Source: Leucocoprinus leucothites (taxonomy: Eukaryota; Basidiomycota; Agaricomycetes; Agaricales; Agaricaceae). From it: a stretch of 64,000 nt of DNA. The DNA lies in assembly GCA_013368445.1 (NCBI GenBank), contig JAACJO010000003.1, positions 2,790,001 to 2,854,000 on the forward strand, given 5' to 3'. How positions within the stretch are numbered: the stretch's first letter is position 1; each line of letters begins with the position of its first letter. The position numbers were made by a program, and so were the translations under genes. The notes beneath the pieces were generated by a model that had not been told where the DNA came from, searched no databases, and saw only the letters and a program-made list of their open reading frames with translations. Below are positions 1 to 11,520 of the stretch, one piece after another.

Positions 1-3000
1 TTCTAGTAACTGCCCCAAGTGCCAGCGCTCGGCCACTGGCAGCTGAAGCCGCAATCACATCACCCACGACTCGATGATGTGCACTACACAAATTCCATTC
101 ATAATCCAGGGAACATACATAAGATCGGGCTCGGTCATGTTTTGTCAACCTCCCCCGTACACATGTTGTCATGCCGATTTTCTAAAATTAAAAATTTCCT
201 TCCCGATGATCAGGGAAACGCTGCTAAAAGACTCCTGCCTGCATATTAGGTGAGGGGTTGAAATTCGAGCGTACTATACCCTGAGTCTAGGACGACATGA
301 AGTTCTGTTTCTCTTCCCACCCAGTACTCGGCCTGGAGGAAGGCAAGGAGCTCGGGTCAAGTAAGTACAAGCATGTTCACTCGAGTCTCGATCACTGATG
401 GCTCCTCTTCATCGGGTGGGTTATTAGCATTCGCGGCTTCAGAGTCCATCACTGGATCACCAACTCACAACTCCTAAGCGCTTATCATGCTCCGAAAAGA
501 CGATGACGTTGCCGGGATTCATGAGGCACCTAGTCCACTCGAGCAGGGAATCGCTTGCAGCCAGGGAAGCTGATGTCGTTCAAGATCGAATCTTTCGTGA
601 ACCATCGATAGGAGACAAGACGCAATGGCTGATAAGCAAAAAGGTAAATGGACCGTATTAACGCTGATGAGGCCATACGAGGATTCGAGCTTGCGACTCT
701 GCTATCATCGCGGACCCTAACCTGGCACAATGCTCGTCCGAGCGGCCCGAAGCCTACCACGTACCCCTGTTACCACCGTGCCATGCGGTCCTGCATACCT
801 GGCACTCGTATCGCCCGGGCTCGGGATAACTCTTGCAACTTCCCCGAGGTCGACTTGCGAGCCTTAGGAACGAGTCGGCCTGGAGTCGGCCGAGTAATTG
901 GGGAAGCTGTTCTAGGAAAAATTGCTATGGTTAAGTAACAAAGGAAGTCAGCTGCAACTTTCACTCAAAAAGTCAAGTTGCGCTGAATGTGCTTCCTCGA
1001 TGCAAGCACGAGGTCCTCCAATTCTCCGTGAGTCCTTCATACTCGAGCCCAACGTTTACCGTGTATGCCAGAGCACTTTGATGACCGAGTGTTTGGTTGA
1101 AATTTTGAATGACTGGTGCTAGGATAGACCCGAGGTGCTGCCTTGGTCCAGCGAGAATCCGGTGAACGTCCGAACTACTAGGAGCGACCAACGACGGATC
1201 CAGTTGACTCTGACACGCAGACTGGCGTTGAACAGCCTGGAACCAATTTCCTGGGGCTCAAGGGCAGAAACAGTGGCGTTTGAGAAGTACGGCAACAACT
1301 TTCGCACTTAGCGTATGATTCCAAGCTACGGAGTCTACTGGTAGTGGGAATATCTCAGGAATTGGGGATGAGGCTCGTGGTGTCGCCTCTAGCTGAAATT
1401 GGACATTAAGGAATTAGTGCATTGACGCGAATGTTTCGTGATCGATGAGTCCTCTCAGGGATATAGGAACCGGTCACCCTTAGTTTCACTTAATCTTTTC
1501 AATGTCTCTTTATTTCCAAGGAACTTCGGCACTCACGATCGACGATATATGCATAACAGCTTCATTTCCACTGGCTTCATTTTCATTGAGAAGGTAAACG
1601 TGAGGGGAGATTCTCGAGTTCATAGATGTCTACCAAAAGACTCCTCATGCTCGAACAGTTTTTTTTCGCCAATTCGAACCCGCCTTCGAACTCGCTTTAC
1701 TATCTTGGGGTGTTTGAATGCTCAAATTGGTGCTGTCATTTCGGAGGCGTTGAATACAAAATCTCACCTCAGAAGAACATCCATTCTTTGCTCCCGAGCT
1801 GCCACTTTGCGTTGGATAATTGTGATTGACCCTTGTTGGGATCGGGACCTCGCGGCGGCCCTATTTTCATTGACTCCGGCGGCCGTAAACGAGCCGTTAA
1901 ACTTGTGACGTTCGGTCACCACTATGCCACGAGCGCTTTTCCCCAGAACAGAAGTCACACCCCTCACACGATCTCCGAGGCCGTTTCGATGGTCATTGTT
2001 GCGTACCCCGCCCCCGCATCGTAACACTTCATGTTCGATTCGTCGAATAGTCGAATGATGAATCACATTAAGGATCATCTAACCAGCCCTCCTTACGGCG
2101 GCCTCCACTAGAACTCACCGATATCGGTGGTATGAAATCATCCCGCGCCTCCAGGCGCACCCTTGGGGAAGAGGCCCGCCACAGGACAACCCTTGCGACA
2201 TTCCAGCCTTCTCAAGCACTAGAGAAATATAAAATCCGAGCCTAACAAATGGAAATGAATGCTTTTGAGGCGGCTATCATGCAGATATTGGTTTATGAGG
2301 CTTTCACCGGGATACTGGCCATTCAGCAATAGTGCGTACCGCGTTAGTGGTGACTTCTGCCGTTCCAACTTGAAATCGGCCACCACCTGCATAATAATAC
2401 AAGCTATTTCAGGGTCCCGAGAAGTGAGATACACGTGTTCCGGTAATGAAGCTCAAGGTACTCCATCCAAATCCTGCCTAGACATGTAAATTTTCGAGTT
2501 GAGCAATTGCAAAAAGGCGGCCGAGACTCGAGTAGGATAGCAGTCCATTCAAGTTTCCTATCCAAGTTGTTTTCAAGCTTCCTCGCCAAGCAACCTGCAT
2601 CATCGATTTCGATAATCTATAGTCTCTTTTCGAATGTGTTTCATCGGAATTGCGTCGTGGAGGGATTTCTTAGCAAGTGACTGTCTCTTCTGGGAATTGA
2701 ACATTTGTCGTGAAGTTCTCACGCAGTCGAAATTGATGTTCTCTGCCACACAAGCTCAAGCAAAATACCGTCTGCTATTCCGTTCGGCGAGAGATGGGAG
2801 GCTTAAAAATCATCGATCAGTACACTCTACTTGAAGGACATGACGAAAATTTCGGGCGGGTTCCTCAATGGGCTCCAAGAAGCCCTCGTAGCTGACGTCC
2901 ACACCAGATCCCACCCACGATCGCATTCGTGTCCGACTCCATCTATTTTTATGCTGACTACGAGAAGAGTCGTCGGCCTGCAGCTGTCTAGTCGTTTACC

Positions 3001-4113
3001 GTCGAGACAAATGACGGTAGTAACTCACAAGATTGATTCCTTTCCAAGGCAAACAACCAATCATTGAGGCTCGAACGTGAACATGAGGATCGTGTCTCAC
3101 ACAGTGGAGTCCAATATTTAAATTAACCGAGCCATTCAATGCCAGCGAGCCTGAGTGTGACTATTTCGCAGCGACGTGGGTCAACATTTCTTTCAGTTTC
3201 TTTCTCGCCTGCGCCATAGGATGACAGCTGCGTATGCGATCTCCTGACTACACTCAATCACACTTATGTACCACTGGGACTCTGCTTGCTGTACTCGTTG
3301 TATTCCCAGGTTTCTCGGATCCTGGACTTCTACAACCCTGAGCCACCAAAACCTTTGATATGCCGTCAGAACTCCCACGGCGGCTGACCCGACTCTCGTA
3401 CATTGCGTCCTTGTCCAATGCCCTCTTCTGTCTCAGGAAGCAATGCGAACTTGGGTATGGGTCCACAGATGATAATGGGTCACTATAGCTTCACAGCCAT
3501 ATAGTTCCATTCACGATGACTATAGATCCCTCTGGTCCAGGCTTCGAGAGAAGCCGAAGTCTGATATTTCCGTCCTCGAGGGCCGCCGTGATGGAGATAT
3601 TTTCATATGGGACAGATATTGGGCATATTCACCATTCCTTATTCTGTTCATGAACCCAGAAGGTTGACTGGTCAGAAAGTTTTCAAAATCTCAGGTCATC
3701 AGCATCGATGCTTATCCAGCCCATCTAGGCGACCAACGACGGGAAGTGCCAGCAACTAAGCGCTGTCAAATCATATGACAGGGCTTTTTGAATACTCTTG
3801 TGGGAATCTGGAGGCAGATCGATTTCGAAATCTGAAGTTGGAGTTCGAAGCGAACACTCAAGGACCCTTCCAATACTCCACTAAACCACCTTGAGATGGA
3901 GTTTGGCTGCCGTCCCAATTGAAAGGGTGCCATCACATCATGCAGAACTTGATTTGGACGACATATCTGGGGCTTCGCGAGATCGTGTCAATCTACTTTC
4001 CTCCGGTTATATAACTCACAGTTGTTCCCTCGTAACGGGTCATCCCACAAATTTGCCCACCCAGTTTCCGAACGTTTCGCCGCTGTTGCTGGTCATTGAC
4101 GCAATTCTCCAAG
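1..4113. other. No supported gene; probable intergenic or decayed sequence
   Basis: I looked for coding exons on both strands and found only short open frames with no recognisable domain, no run of exons in consistent phase and no repeated unit. The longest open stretch, about 156 codons near 1438-1908, has no family resemblance I can name. The segment may hold old degenerate genes or transposon debris, but I cannot demonstrate either. Confidence 0.4.
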
Positions 4114-5969
4114 ATGGGTCCAGCTGAAATTGCGTACGTTTAATCGTCTTAGACTTCTTACTCAGACTGAACAGCAGGTCAGCCACGGGCCGATGCTCAT
4201 CGGTATTATATTCAACGTACTACTCTACGGCATTATGATCACCCAGGTTTACTTGTATTACACAACGTATAAGCGGTAAGCTGCTTAGGAGCTCGAACAA
4301 GTCTCAGGCCTAACCGGTTCTTAGTGATCGTTTATGGATGAAGCTCCTGGTACACCGCAAACATTTAAGTTTTCAATTCTCGGATGCTTACCCCGGTCTG
4401 TCTAGGTCCTCGCAGTCTTTGTGGCAGATACTATCAATACGCTCTTTGATGTCTGGTATCTGTACGAATCAGTGATCACTCATTTCGGTACGCTTTTGCC
4501 TCACCCAAACAAATGTGATCTGACCCCATGTCACTGGTACTCCATAATAGATGACCCCCCTTTCCTTGCAACAGCAAACTGGCGTACGTTCTTCCTCGAC
4601 AATATTGAATACATACTAATTATGGTGCATCACCTAGGTTTTGCAACAGGTTAGCATTTTGGTGGCTCCTCCACGTGAAAAAAAGAATTTAACCAAAGGC
4701 GTTTGGTGTGGATAGATCCAGTGATGACGGTAAGGAAGCTCGAGCGACTGTCTTACTGTTACTCATTAGGAGCATGTTAGGGAATCATTGAGTTGATGGT
4801 CCAATTATTCTTTTCGTGGAGGATCTGGGCTCTCACCAAGAATCTCGTTGTGGTCATCATTGTCGTCCTGCTCTCTCTCACTGCTGGTAGTAAGTCTCGT
4901 CCCTTTGGGTCAATTCACCTTACTCGTACTGAACTGCTTTAGTTTGCGCTATTGTTACAACCTACGAAATCACCATCATTCCGGAATTCGTCAGGTTCCA
5001 AGAATTTAAGGTAGGTGAACTCCTAGATTGCCTAGGGGGAATGGCTGTTGACCGGAACACCCAGAATATCGTGATTGTCTGGTTGGTCTGTGCAAGCGCA
5101 GCAGACATTATCATTACGAGCGTCCTCGTCTGGTATCTGTGAGTAACATTAATTCGCCTCGCTTCTGATTCCATCCTGATAAAGGTTTCTAGGGTACGCC
5201 TTCAGTACCTTGCGCGTTGTCGTGCTGTGATGACCTTTTTGTAGCGAAAGCACAAGACCGGCTTCAAGAGCTCAGATTTAATGGTTGATCGCATCATCCG
5301 GGGTGAGCTGTCCCAAGCTCTTTTCATTCGGTTCTCGGGACTCAAAGTAATCACCTCAACTAGTTACGGTGCAGACCGGTCTCCTTACTTCTATGCTCGC
5401 CATCGTTGACTTGATAGTTTATTTGGCCGACGTGAGTGCATAACTATCTGACGGAAAGGTGCATCATAATAACCACTTCTTCAACAGCCCACGGAACGTA
5501 AGCAGACATACGTTAGGCTAGATAACAGCTGAAATTGAATCTTGGACAGGCACCTCATGCTCAACTTCCCCCTTTGCAAGCTCTATTCCAATTCGCTAAT
5601 CAGCAGCCTCAATTCCCGAGGGGGCTGGAGATATGATTCCTCCACACATAGTCATAGTCACGGAGGAGCTGGGGTTCGTACTCTGCCCGACAAGCAGGGT
5701 GTGTCGACCGCAACCTTTGACGAAATTCGGTCTGGCTGGAAGGACGACAAAACTTTGGATCGAGGACAGACTAAGGCAAGTAATTCCCCTTCAAACTATT
5801 CAAAGCGAAATATTGAACAGAGAGCGAGTAGGCAAACCTATTTGACAAGTTGCGCCCTGCACCTGGACCGGAAGTCTTTGTCCATGTCGAGTCACATGAG
5901 ATGCACGATGTAGAAACATCCGATATTAAGCGACGTCCATCGTCAGACGAACGATCAGCGCCATGGTGA
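4114..5969 (+). CDS. DUF6534-type seven-transmembrane protein with micro-exons
   Basis: Predicted multi-span membrane protein of about 336 residues, of the DUF6534 type expanded in mushrooms; its biochemical role is unknown. It starts MGPAEIAHGPMLIG and continues through hydrophobic helices, a DPVMT segment, an FFSWRIWALTKN helix end, and the family's LMLNFPLCKLYSNSLISSLN signature before a polar tail ending in VHVESHEMHDV. My exons are 4114-4133, 4183-4275, 4325-4349, 4406-4487, 4551-4583, 4638-4649, 4716-4729, 4781-4886, 4943-5010, 5065-5138, 5193 (a single base), 5245-5302, 5364-5431, 5432 region intron then a 10-base exon CCCACGGAAC near 5488-5497, 5550-5775 and 5850-5969. The last intron starts with GC. 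The sum is one base short of a whole number of codons, at the junction between the 10-base exon and the next. So there is either one lost base or a splice I have not seen. Family assignment is firm; the exon chain around 5138-5550 is tentative. Confidence 0.72.
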
Positions 5970-6549
5970 TATTAACCTGACAGTGCTGAAGGCTTTTGCG
6001 ATAAAATAGCTGGGAGTCAGTGTACATGGAGAAGCATAGGCGACCACGGGAATTTCATTGGTGTGTTTCAGACCGATGTTGTATGTTTGTACAGGAGATA
6101 AGCTACATTTATTCTTTGTGAATTCTTTTTCGTCATGGCAGGTGGAGGAATAGAGTATACTTCGTTCACAAGGTGACTGTGTCATACTACTTACTACCAT
6201 CACTTTTTCTTCAATACTTTGATGTGGAATATGTTCTTAACATATTAATTGGCCCCACCGCCTTTCCGGAAGCTTTGATAACCAACAGAAGATGTATCTC
6301 CGATCCTTGAGGGTCAGCATTAGAGTTTCGGAAGATGTATTTATGCTATTATGTATGTTACGATATGCCGATTCAAGGTGATGTCGAGTATTCGATTTCG
6401 GCTTCACATGGAATCGACGCCGACAGTCAGTGTTATACGTAATGGAAAAACAAAAACAACGAAGGACTGAGCTAAAGAGCGAAAATCAAGGAGCGAAGAA
6501 ATAATCACCCAAATTCTCCAAAAACTTGTCTTTCAATCCTCCAAGCAAA
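5970..6549. other. Intergenic, nothing recognised
   Basis: This gap separates the 3' end of the DUF6534 gene from the 3' end of the minus-strand BTB pseudogene. The two genes converge here. The sequence is AT-rich, and I see no open frame with family resemblance, no RNA gene and no repeat. Confidence 0.4.
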
Positions 6550-7882
6550 GTCACTGCAGCTTGGACATTTGAGTGAGACAAGCATAATCAATCAACTTGC
6601 CAAAAATTTCAAGGTCCTTCTTCCCTTCCCAACATCCTCCATCAACTCCTGCATGTGCGTCAGCATCGCCAACAGGTCGCTGTGAATCGACCCGGCTTGC
6701 TGATGACGAATCGCATGCATTACACACGCCTTCCAAAAATCCTCCCAGATGACAGTCTCGAGCTTGCGCCCAAATTCACTCGGACTCCCAAAAGGAACAT
6801 GACATCCATCAACTCCGACGAATTCGCGCTGAAGTTGCGTCAAAACTAAGTGACCCTTGAGTAGGTTTGTCATATGGTTCGATGATAAAGATAGAGCGAT
6901 AACGCTATTAGGACCGAAAGGTAAGTCACTTTCGGAGCGTCCTTCCGCACATCGAGGATCAGACAGACGGTAGCAGTCGACTTGGTTTTAAAGATAACAA
7001 ACGGGGCAGACTGTGGCAGCTTGGATTTTGCGAGCCCACGCAAGATCGCCAGGTAAATTCAGCCTTGAAATTGCCTCCAGCCTTCTCTTGTGCCATGGTC
7101 AGCGCCTCTTGCGCAATAGCCTGCCCGTCTTCAATATGTGTGATCCGAGTCTCCTGGGCCTTCTTGAACATGTCTTGATTTTCGGGACAACTCAGCAATA
7201 ATGGTAAAGGCTTTCAAGAGATCGGTGGTGCATTCGAACGCGAAGGCCTGAGAGAAACTGGTCGCTGGCTTCTTCGTCGTCTTCTCGTACTTCTTGTATA
7301 GGTTAGATATCGCATTGACGGCCCAAGCCTTGTGCCGGCGATCTCGTACTTGTGGGAAATAGTAACGATCCGCAGGAGTTTCTGGACTCGAGGCAATGGT
7401 GACTCAGAATGGGAGCGTCTGTGAGCTTCCAAAGCTCATCGAAGCTGAAGTTCAACGTCAGGATAATCGTTTCTAATTTCTCGTAATTAGGCTGACGTAC
7501 CTAGCATAGAGAACCCAACAAAGATCGCGGAACGACTGCACGTCGTCATCCAAGACGATAACAAACGTGTTCATCTCTTCCCCTGAAGCCTTCAACCTGT
7601 CGGCCACAGCTAGCTTATGTCGAAAAGTGGGTGACTCCTTGACGAGGAGACATTTATGGACCTCATTAGGGTAATTGGTGAGTATGAGAGGTAGAAGACA
7701 CGATATGGACACACCTTAAATAGAACATCTCCAATAAGAAAGGTATAATCCTTGTCATCACGCGCATAGTCGACTGTTTGAAGAAAGTGACCTGGGTGGG
7801 TGTAGCAGTCTTGACCAGAGCTTTAGGAAGTTGTTTGAGCGGCGTCGGTAGAAGCCAAAGGGGACGTCGTAGAAGAGGCCAT
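6550..7882 (-). pseudogene. BTB/POZ-domain protein gene, decayed
   Basis: Reading on the minus strand, pieces of a mushroom BTB-family protein appear in order. There is a DYTFLIGDVLFK exon end near 7716, then an exon with VHKCLLVKESPTF, DVQSFRDLCWVLYAR and a GTACGT donor. A third exon carries LLRIVTISHKYEI, and after a frame change KAWAVNAISNLYKKYE. These match the IHRSLL..ESPFF, FRALCWGLYAR and IAHKYE positions of the intact BTB gene at 16.0 kb. The frame is lost by one base just after HKYE (about 7340-7350). The candidate first exon, starting at 7882, meets an in-frame stop after 19 codons. The C-terminal part (6592-6873, ending KGRRTLKFLAS) is also out of register. I regard it as a pseudogene, or as a gene damaged by sequence errors. 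Exact ends are uncertain. Confidence 0.6.
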
Positions 7883-7989
7883 CTAGAAGGAGAGTTGATG
7901 CGCTTCGGATGCACTGGAGGATTGAAAATGGGAGCTGCACAGATCCGTGAACAACTGGGGGGGGTGGTGGGCTGCTTTGTCGACGTTGT

Positions 7990-8263
7990 ATAGCACTTAA
8001 ATAGCCTTTGCTATCAGGTCAATGCCTAGAGAGTCTAGCAAATGCGGAGTCGAGAGTGTGCAAGGTGTCCACAATGCCACATGCCCATTGTGCGGTACGG
8101 TTGCATTTCGCAAAAAAAAAACACCGACGCCCACCGCTGCTATTGACACATGGATTCACAGTGTCAAGTAACAGGCCCATGAACCAACAAGGTCTAAGAG
8201 AAAGGCGAGAAACTGAAAAATGTCCGTCTTGGAAAGGAAAGAATACTAAGTAATGATCGACCG
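7990..8263. other. Intergenic, nothing recognised
   Basis: Short gap between the upstream side of the BTB pseudogene and the 3' side of the tRNA gene. It includes a poly-A tract of nine bases near 8112. I see no gene. Confidence 0.35.
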
Positions 8264-8264
8264 C

Positions 8265-8269
8265 AAAAA
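8265..8269 (-). terminator. RNA polymerase III T-run terminator
   Basis: On the minus strand a run of five T lies three bases beyond the discriminator base of the tRNA-Leu gene, as expected for Pol III termination. Its presence suggests that the tRNA gene is, or recently was, a transcribed unit. Confidence 0.6.
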
Positions 8270-8272
8270 GTA

Positions 8273-8388
8273 TGACGAGAGTGGGATTCGAACCCACGCC
8301 CCGGAGGACCAGATTCCTCAGAGAGGAAAGTTTGGACATGTCTGCCCTAGTCCTTGTCTGGCGCCTTAGACCACTCGGCCATCTCGCC
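8273..8388 (-). tRNA. tRNA-Leu with intron, anticodon loop abnormal
   Basis: The reverse complement folds as a class II tRNA. The acceptor is GGCGAGA paired with TCTCGTC (one G-T pair), followed by discriminator A. The D-arm TGGCCGAGTGGTCTAAGGC contains box A, and the T-arm GTGGG-TTCGAAT-CCCAC contains box B. The long variable arm is CCTCCGGGG-like, and the anticodon stem CCAGA pairs with TCTGG. These features and the A73 discriminator indicate leucine. An intron of about 36 bases (near 8316-8351) interrupts the anticodon loop. In tRNA-Leu(CAA) the stem is followed by C, T33 and the anticodon CAA, then G. Here the sequence after CCAGA is CAAGG, so T33 and one neighbour are missing. The anticodon therefore cannot be assigned safely (CAA with a two-base loss, or AAG without U33). 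It may be a pseudogene or carry a sequence error. Confidence 0.75.
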
Positions 8389-8465
8389 CGACGAAAGACA
8401 TATCGAGCGAGATCTTATGAAAGGGAGAGAACCCTGAGATGCAGAAGGTTGAATTGATTATTGAA

Positions 8466-9658
8466 TTAGTAGTGTATTTCTGTAATAATTACACGTGCTA
8501 TCTGTGAAAACGATGGTTCAGTTCGCTGGATCAACCTAGTGATAATCACGTACAGAAGGAATGGTATGACTATCTTCCGGTTCTCAGGATAGCGGTCGCC
8601 GAATTTCTGCTTGTACCAGCGGTGCCCCTTGTAAGCACGGGGGAACATTAGGATAACCTCAGTGAGGACGAAGATCCAAGGAGGTGACAAGTAGGGAGCG
8701 AAGGTCGTCGCGGGTTCCATGACAAGGCTCTTGACAGCGTGGAAGAGGTGCAGGGGCGAGAGGAGTGATGTAAGGGAAGAAAGAGAGATTAAGGATGGTT
8801 GGAAAGGTAGAGGACCAGAGGCAAGGGCGAATCCAAGCCACTCGATCCATTCGCAAAAGTAGTTGGGGTAGGAGATGTATTTATAGAGAAGGCCATGCGG
8901 AATGCCATAGTGTTCTCCCTTTTCCCTTCCGTTGGCGCCCGTGGGGGCTTTTCCCGAGGTATTTGCCTTGCGACGGATATCCACAAGAATTTCGTCGTGA
9001 ACGATGTTACCAACAAATCCGAGAAACCAGAGAGCCAGGCCCAGTTTGTACTCCAATCGCTGGGTCGAAGGAGGTAGCTGGAACCAGAGCGAAGTGAATG
9101 GGCTTGTGAGATAGGACCCCATCATAAAGCCATTTTGGACATTGAAGTAAATGCCTGCCAAGGCAACAATAATGTGATGCTTCGAGCGCGAAGGGGCTCG
9201 TAATGGAGAGATTATGGCGCGATTGGCATAATGGACGAGGTAGAGAAGGGTCAATAGCCCTTGTGGAGATGTGACGCTTGGTAGACCTGGGTTGTGCTGA
9301 GCGAGAGGAGCCGTGAAGAGTGCGTAAAGAAACATCATTGGAGATACTATCTCCATGACAATCCACGCTTTTCGCCCTAAGAAGAGTCATAGTTTCAATC
9401 GAGTGCTTTTGGCAGCATAAGAAAAACTCTATGAGTACCATCGAACACGAGGAGGCCATCGCGTTTTGGAGCAAACCGTCCAAAGGGAGCATCAATAATA
9501 AATGACAGTGGCCCGCCAACTAAAGCAGAGAGAGTAAGGCACTTGCGTGCATCTAAGTAGCATGACGATGTTGATTAGTATTACATCCAGAATATCCAAC
9601 TCCGGTGCTTACAATGATAAGCTTGAAAGGCAGGCCCGGTTGAGAACATATGGGCCAT
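8466..9658 (-). CDS. 3-oxo-5-alpha-steroid 4-dehydrogenase (steroid 5-alpha-reductase) family protein
   Basis: Integral membrane NADPH-dependent reductase family that reduces a carbon-carbon double bond next to a carbonyl in steroid-like lipids; the fungal substrate cannot be told from the sequence. Three exons on the minus strand fit exactly: 9613-9658, 9439-9552 and 8466-9376, totalling 1071 bases (356 residues). Intron 1 contains the branch site TACTAAT. The protein opens with AFQAYHYARK, then DAPFGRFAPK and WIVMEIVSPMMFL, all family landmarks. It has several hydrophobic spans and ends in the conserved C-terminal region with SYPNYFCEWIEW (cofactor/active region), FGDRYPENRKIVIPF and a short extra tail. 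The usual family ends close after IPF; the roughly 27 extra residues could be genuine or could reflect an unseen intron. It is divergent from the NmrA-like cluster upstream. Confidence 0.9.
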
Positions 9659-10080
9659 AATAGTTACTTCTTGATAAAACAAGTTGCAAGCACAAGATTG
9701 GAACTGGCTGAGCGCCGGACACAAGAGGGGATAAAGTGATACCAGACGCCCACGTTGATTTCCACAAGTGTTTGGATTATGTAATATGATGTCACGGCCT
9801 CGGTGCAAATTCTGAGACAGCCACTCTCTTCTTGTTGGTATTCCTGTTTCATTGCTTCCGGCAGTGTATGCCTCGCGCCTGGTGACTTGCGGCTTCTGGG
9901 CATCTATGACAATAAGTCTGCTCCAGCGCTGGTATGCAGTGCGATTACCAAGTTCGTGTTTGGTCAGCCAGTCGAAACGTTAGACACCGGCAGGCGTGGT
10001 CTACAAGCGTACATGTTTGACACGAAACTCGGAGGCAAGAGGAAGATTAGCCTTACTCAACATATTTGCACTCCCATGAC
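9659..10080. other. Intergenic region between divergent genes
   Basis: This gap lies between the start of the 5-alpha-reductase gene (minus) and the first NmrA-like copy (plus), so it must contain any promoters for both. I see no clear TATA box or other named element. Confidence 0.35.
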
Positions 10081-10955
10081 ATGCCTCCAAGAGTTGCCGT
10101 TGCTGGTGTCACCAACGGACTCGGGCACGCCATCGCGTCAGCCTTTCTCGATACTCCCGATCTAAAGATTATCCTTCTCAGCCACTTCACTTCTCGTGGC
10201 GCTGTGGTGAAACCGGTCGACTATTCCTCCACTTTGAACCTCACATCTCCGCTTGACGGAGCTGAGACCGTCATCAGCGCTATGATCTCCTCAGAGCCCA
10301 CTATCAATCTTATCAGTGCTTCCAAGGCTGCTAGAACCCGTCACTTTGTACCTTCAGAATTTGCTCTCTACGCTGCCACCAACGCCCAGCTTGCTCTCTA
10401 TGAGCCTAAGTGACAGACATGACCAGACATGGGCAGAACTCAAGCAAAGTGGTTTGGCGTATACCTCATTCCAGAATGGCGTATTCATGGATTACTTTAC
10501 TTCCGGGGCTCCAAAACCGTACGAGGGTCCGCTTCACATGTTCCCACTCGTGGTTAAAATTGCCACCCAGAAGGCGACCATTCCTGTTACTGGTGATGAA
10601 AGATTACTTTCACGACGGCCAAGGATCTTGGTCGTCTGGTCACTGCTGCCGTTAGGCCCGAGGGGCGACGGCCGGAAGAGTTGGGAATGGAGGGGAGACC
10701 TCAACTTATAACCAAGCCGTGCGAGAGATTGAAGCCGTTACCGGGAAGAAACCCGAGGTGGAGTACCCGGACAAAGAACGGATTGCGAAGGAGTTGAAGG
10801 AATCAAAAGGCGACGAGATGAAATACTTCTATAACCAAGTCCTAGAAGTTGATGCGAATGGTTTGGGATTCGTGAAACCCACGTTGAACAAGCTCGTTCC
10901 CCACGTGTCTCACACCTCTATCAAGGATTTCTTATCCGAATACTGGAATACATAG
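10081..10955 (+). pseudogene. NmrA-like/isoflavone-reductase-like gene, copy 1 (pseudogene)
   Basis: Clearly homologous along its whole length to the intact copy at 12658-13557, but broken. It begins MPPRVAVAGVTNGLGHAI, the dinucleotide-binding Rossmann start. A stop TGA at 10411-10413 stands where the siblings have CGA. It is followed by an apparent 10-base tandem duplication (CAGACATGAC-like), then the frame resumes with WAELKQSGLAYTSFQNG. Near 10600 one A is missing from the GATGAAAAG equivalent, which shifts the frame again. The last part (10719-10955, EAVTGKKPEVEY...DFLSEYWNT) is open. A block of about eight residues present in copy 3 after the second strand is also absent. It was probably an NAD(P)-binding reductase before it decayed. 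Confidence 0.85.
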
Positions 10956-11520
10956 AAAGATTTGTGACGATCCTTGTTTACATGACTGTCAATTAAGATA
11001 GGAAGGATTGATACAATACTATCTCTTCCCTCGCTACCTCTACTCACAGGCACCCGGGCTTTTGAAACATTGAAACCCCTTGGTCGTATGCTTTCCGGGT
11101 GAACATGGAAAGTATATATGGGAATCGGGAAAGTTCGTCACCGGCCGATTCGTAACGAGAAACGACTTCAAAAGGCAAATACGTCGAAGCTACTTAACAA
11201 GACATCCCCACCACCGTCAACCATTGGCTGATATGGCGTAGGACCGAGCATCTTGTGACTGCTTCTGTCAATCATCCATCTACTAATCACCGCAATTAGG
11301 AATAGTCTGTAGAAGAGCTCTTCGTAAGCTTTCATCTATAGCATAGTGCTTGCGTCAGCTCTGGCGCCCAGCAAGAATATCTAATCGAAGAGCTGGACTT
11401 TGTCAGCGAGGTAGTCACTGACCTTCTGACCTTCTGACTGTCTGCGAACGTGTAAACGGAACGAAACTCGAGGCACGACGCTAATTAACTTCATTCAACA
11501 GGCCCTACATCCCTTTGATA
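10956..11520. other. Intergenic between reductase copies 1 and 2
   Basis: No open frame with family resemblance. The stretch separates two homologous pseudogenes and probably derives from the promoter part of the duplicated unit. I could not align it convincingly by eye with the region before copy 3. Confidence 0.3.

Noticed and set aside
1438..1908. Open frame of about 156 codons in the left gap
   Set aside because: No domain, no splice continuation and ordinary composition. Not enough to call a gene.
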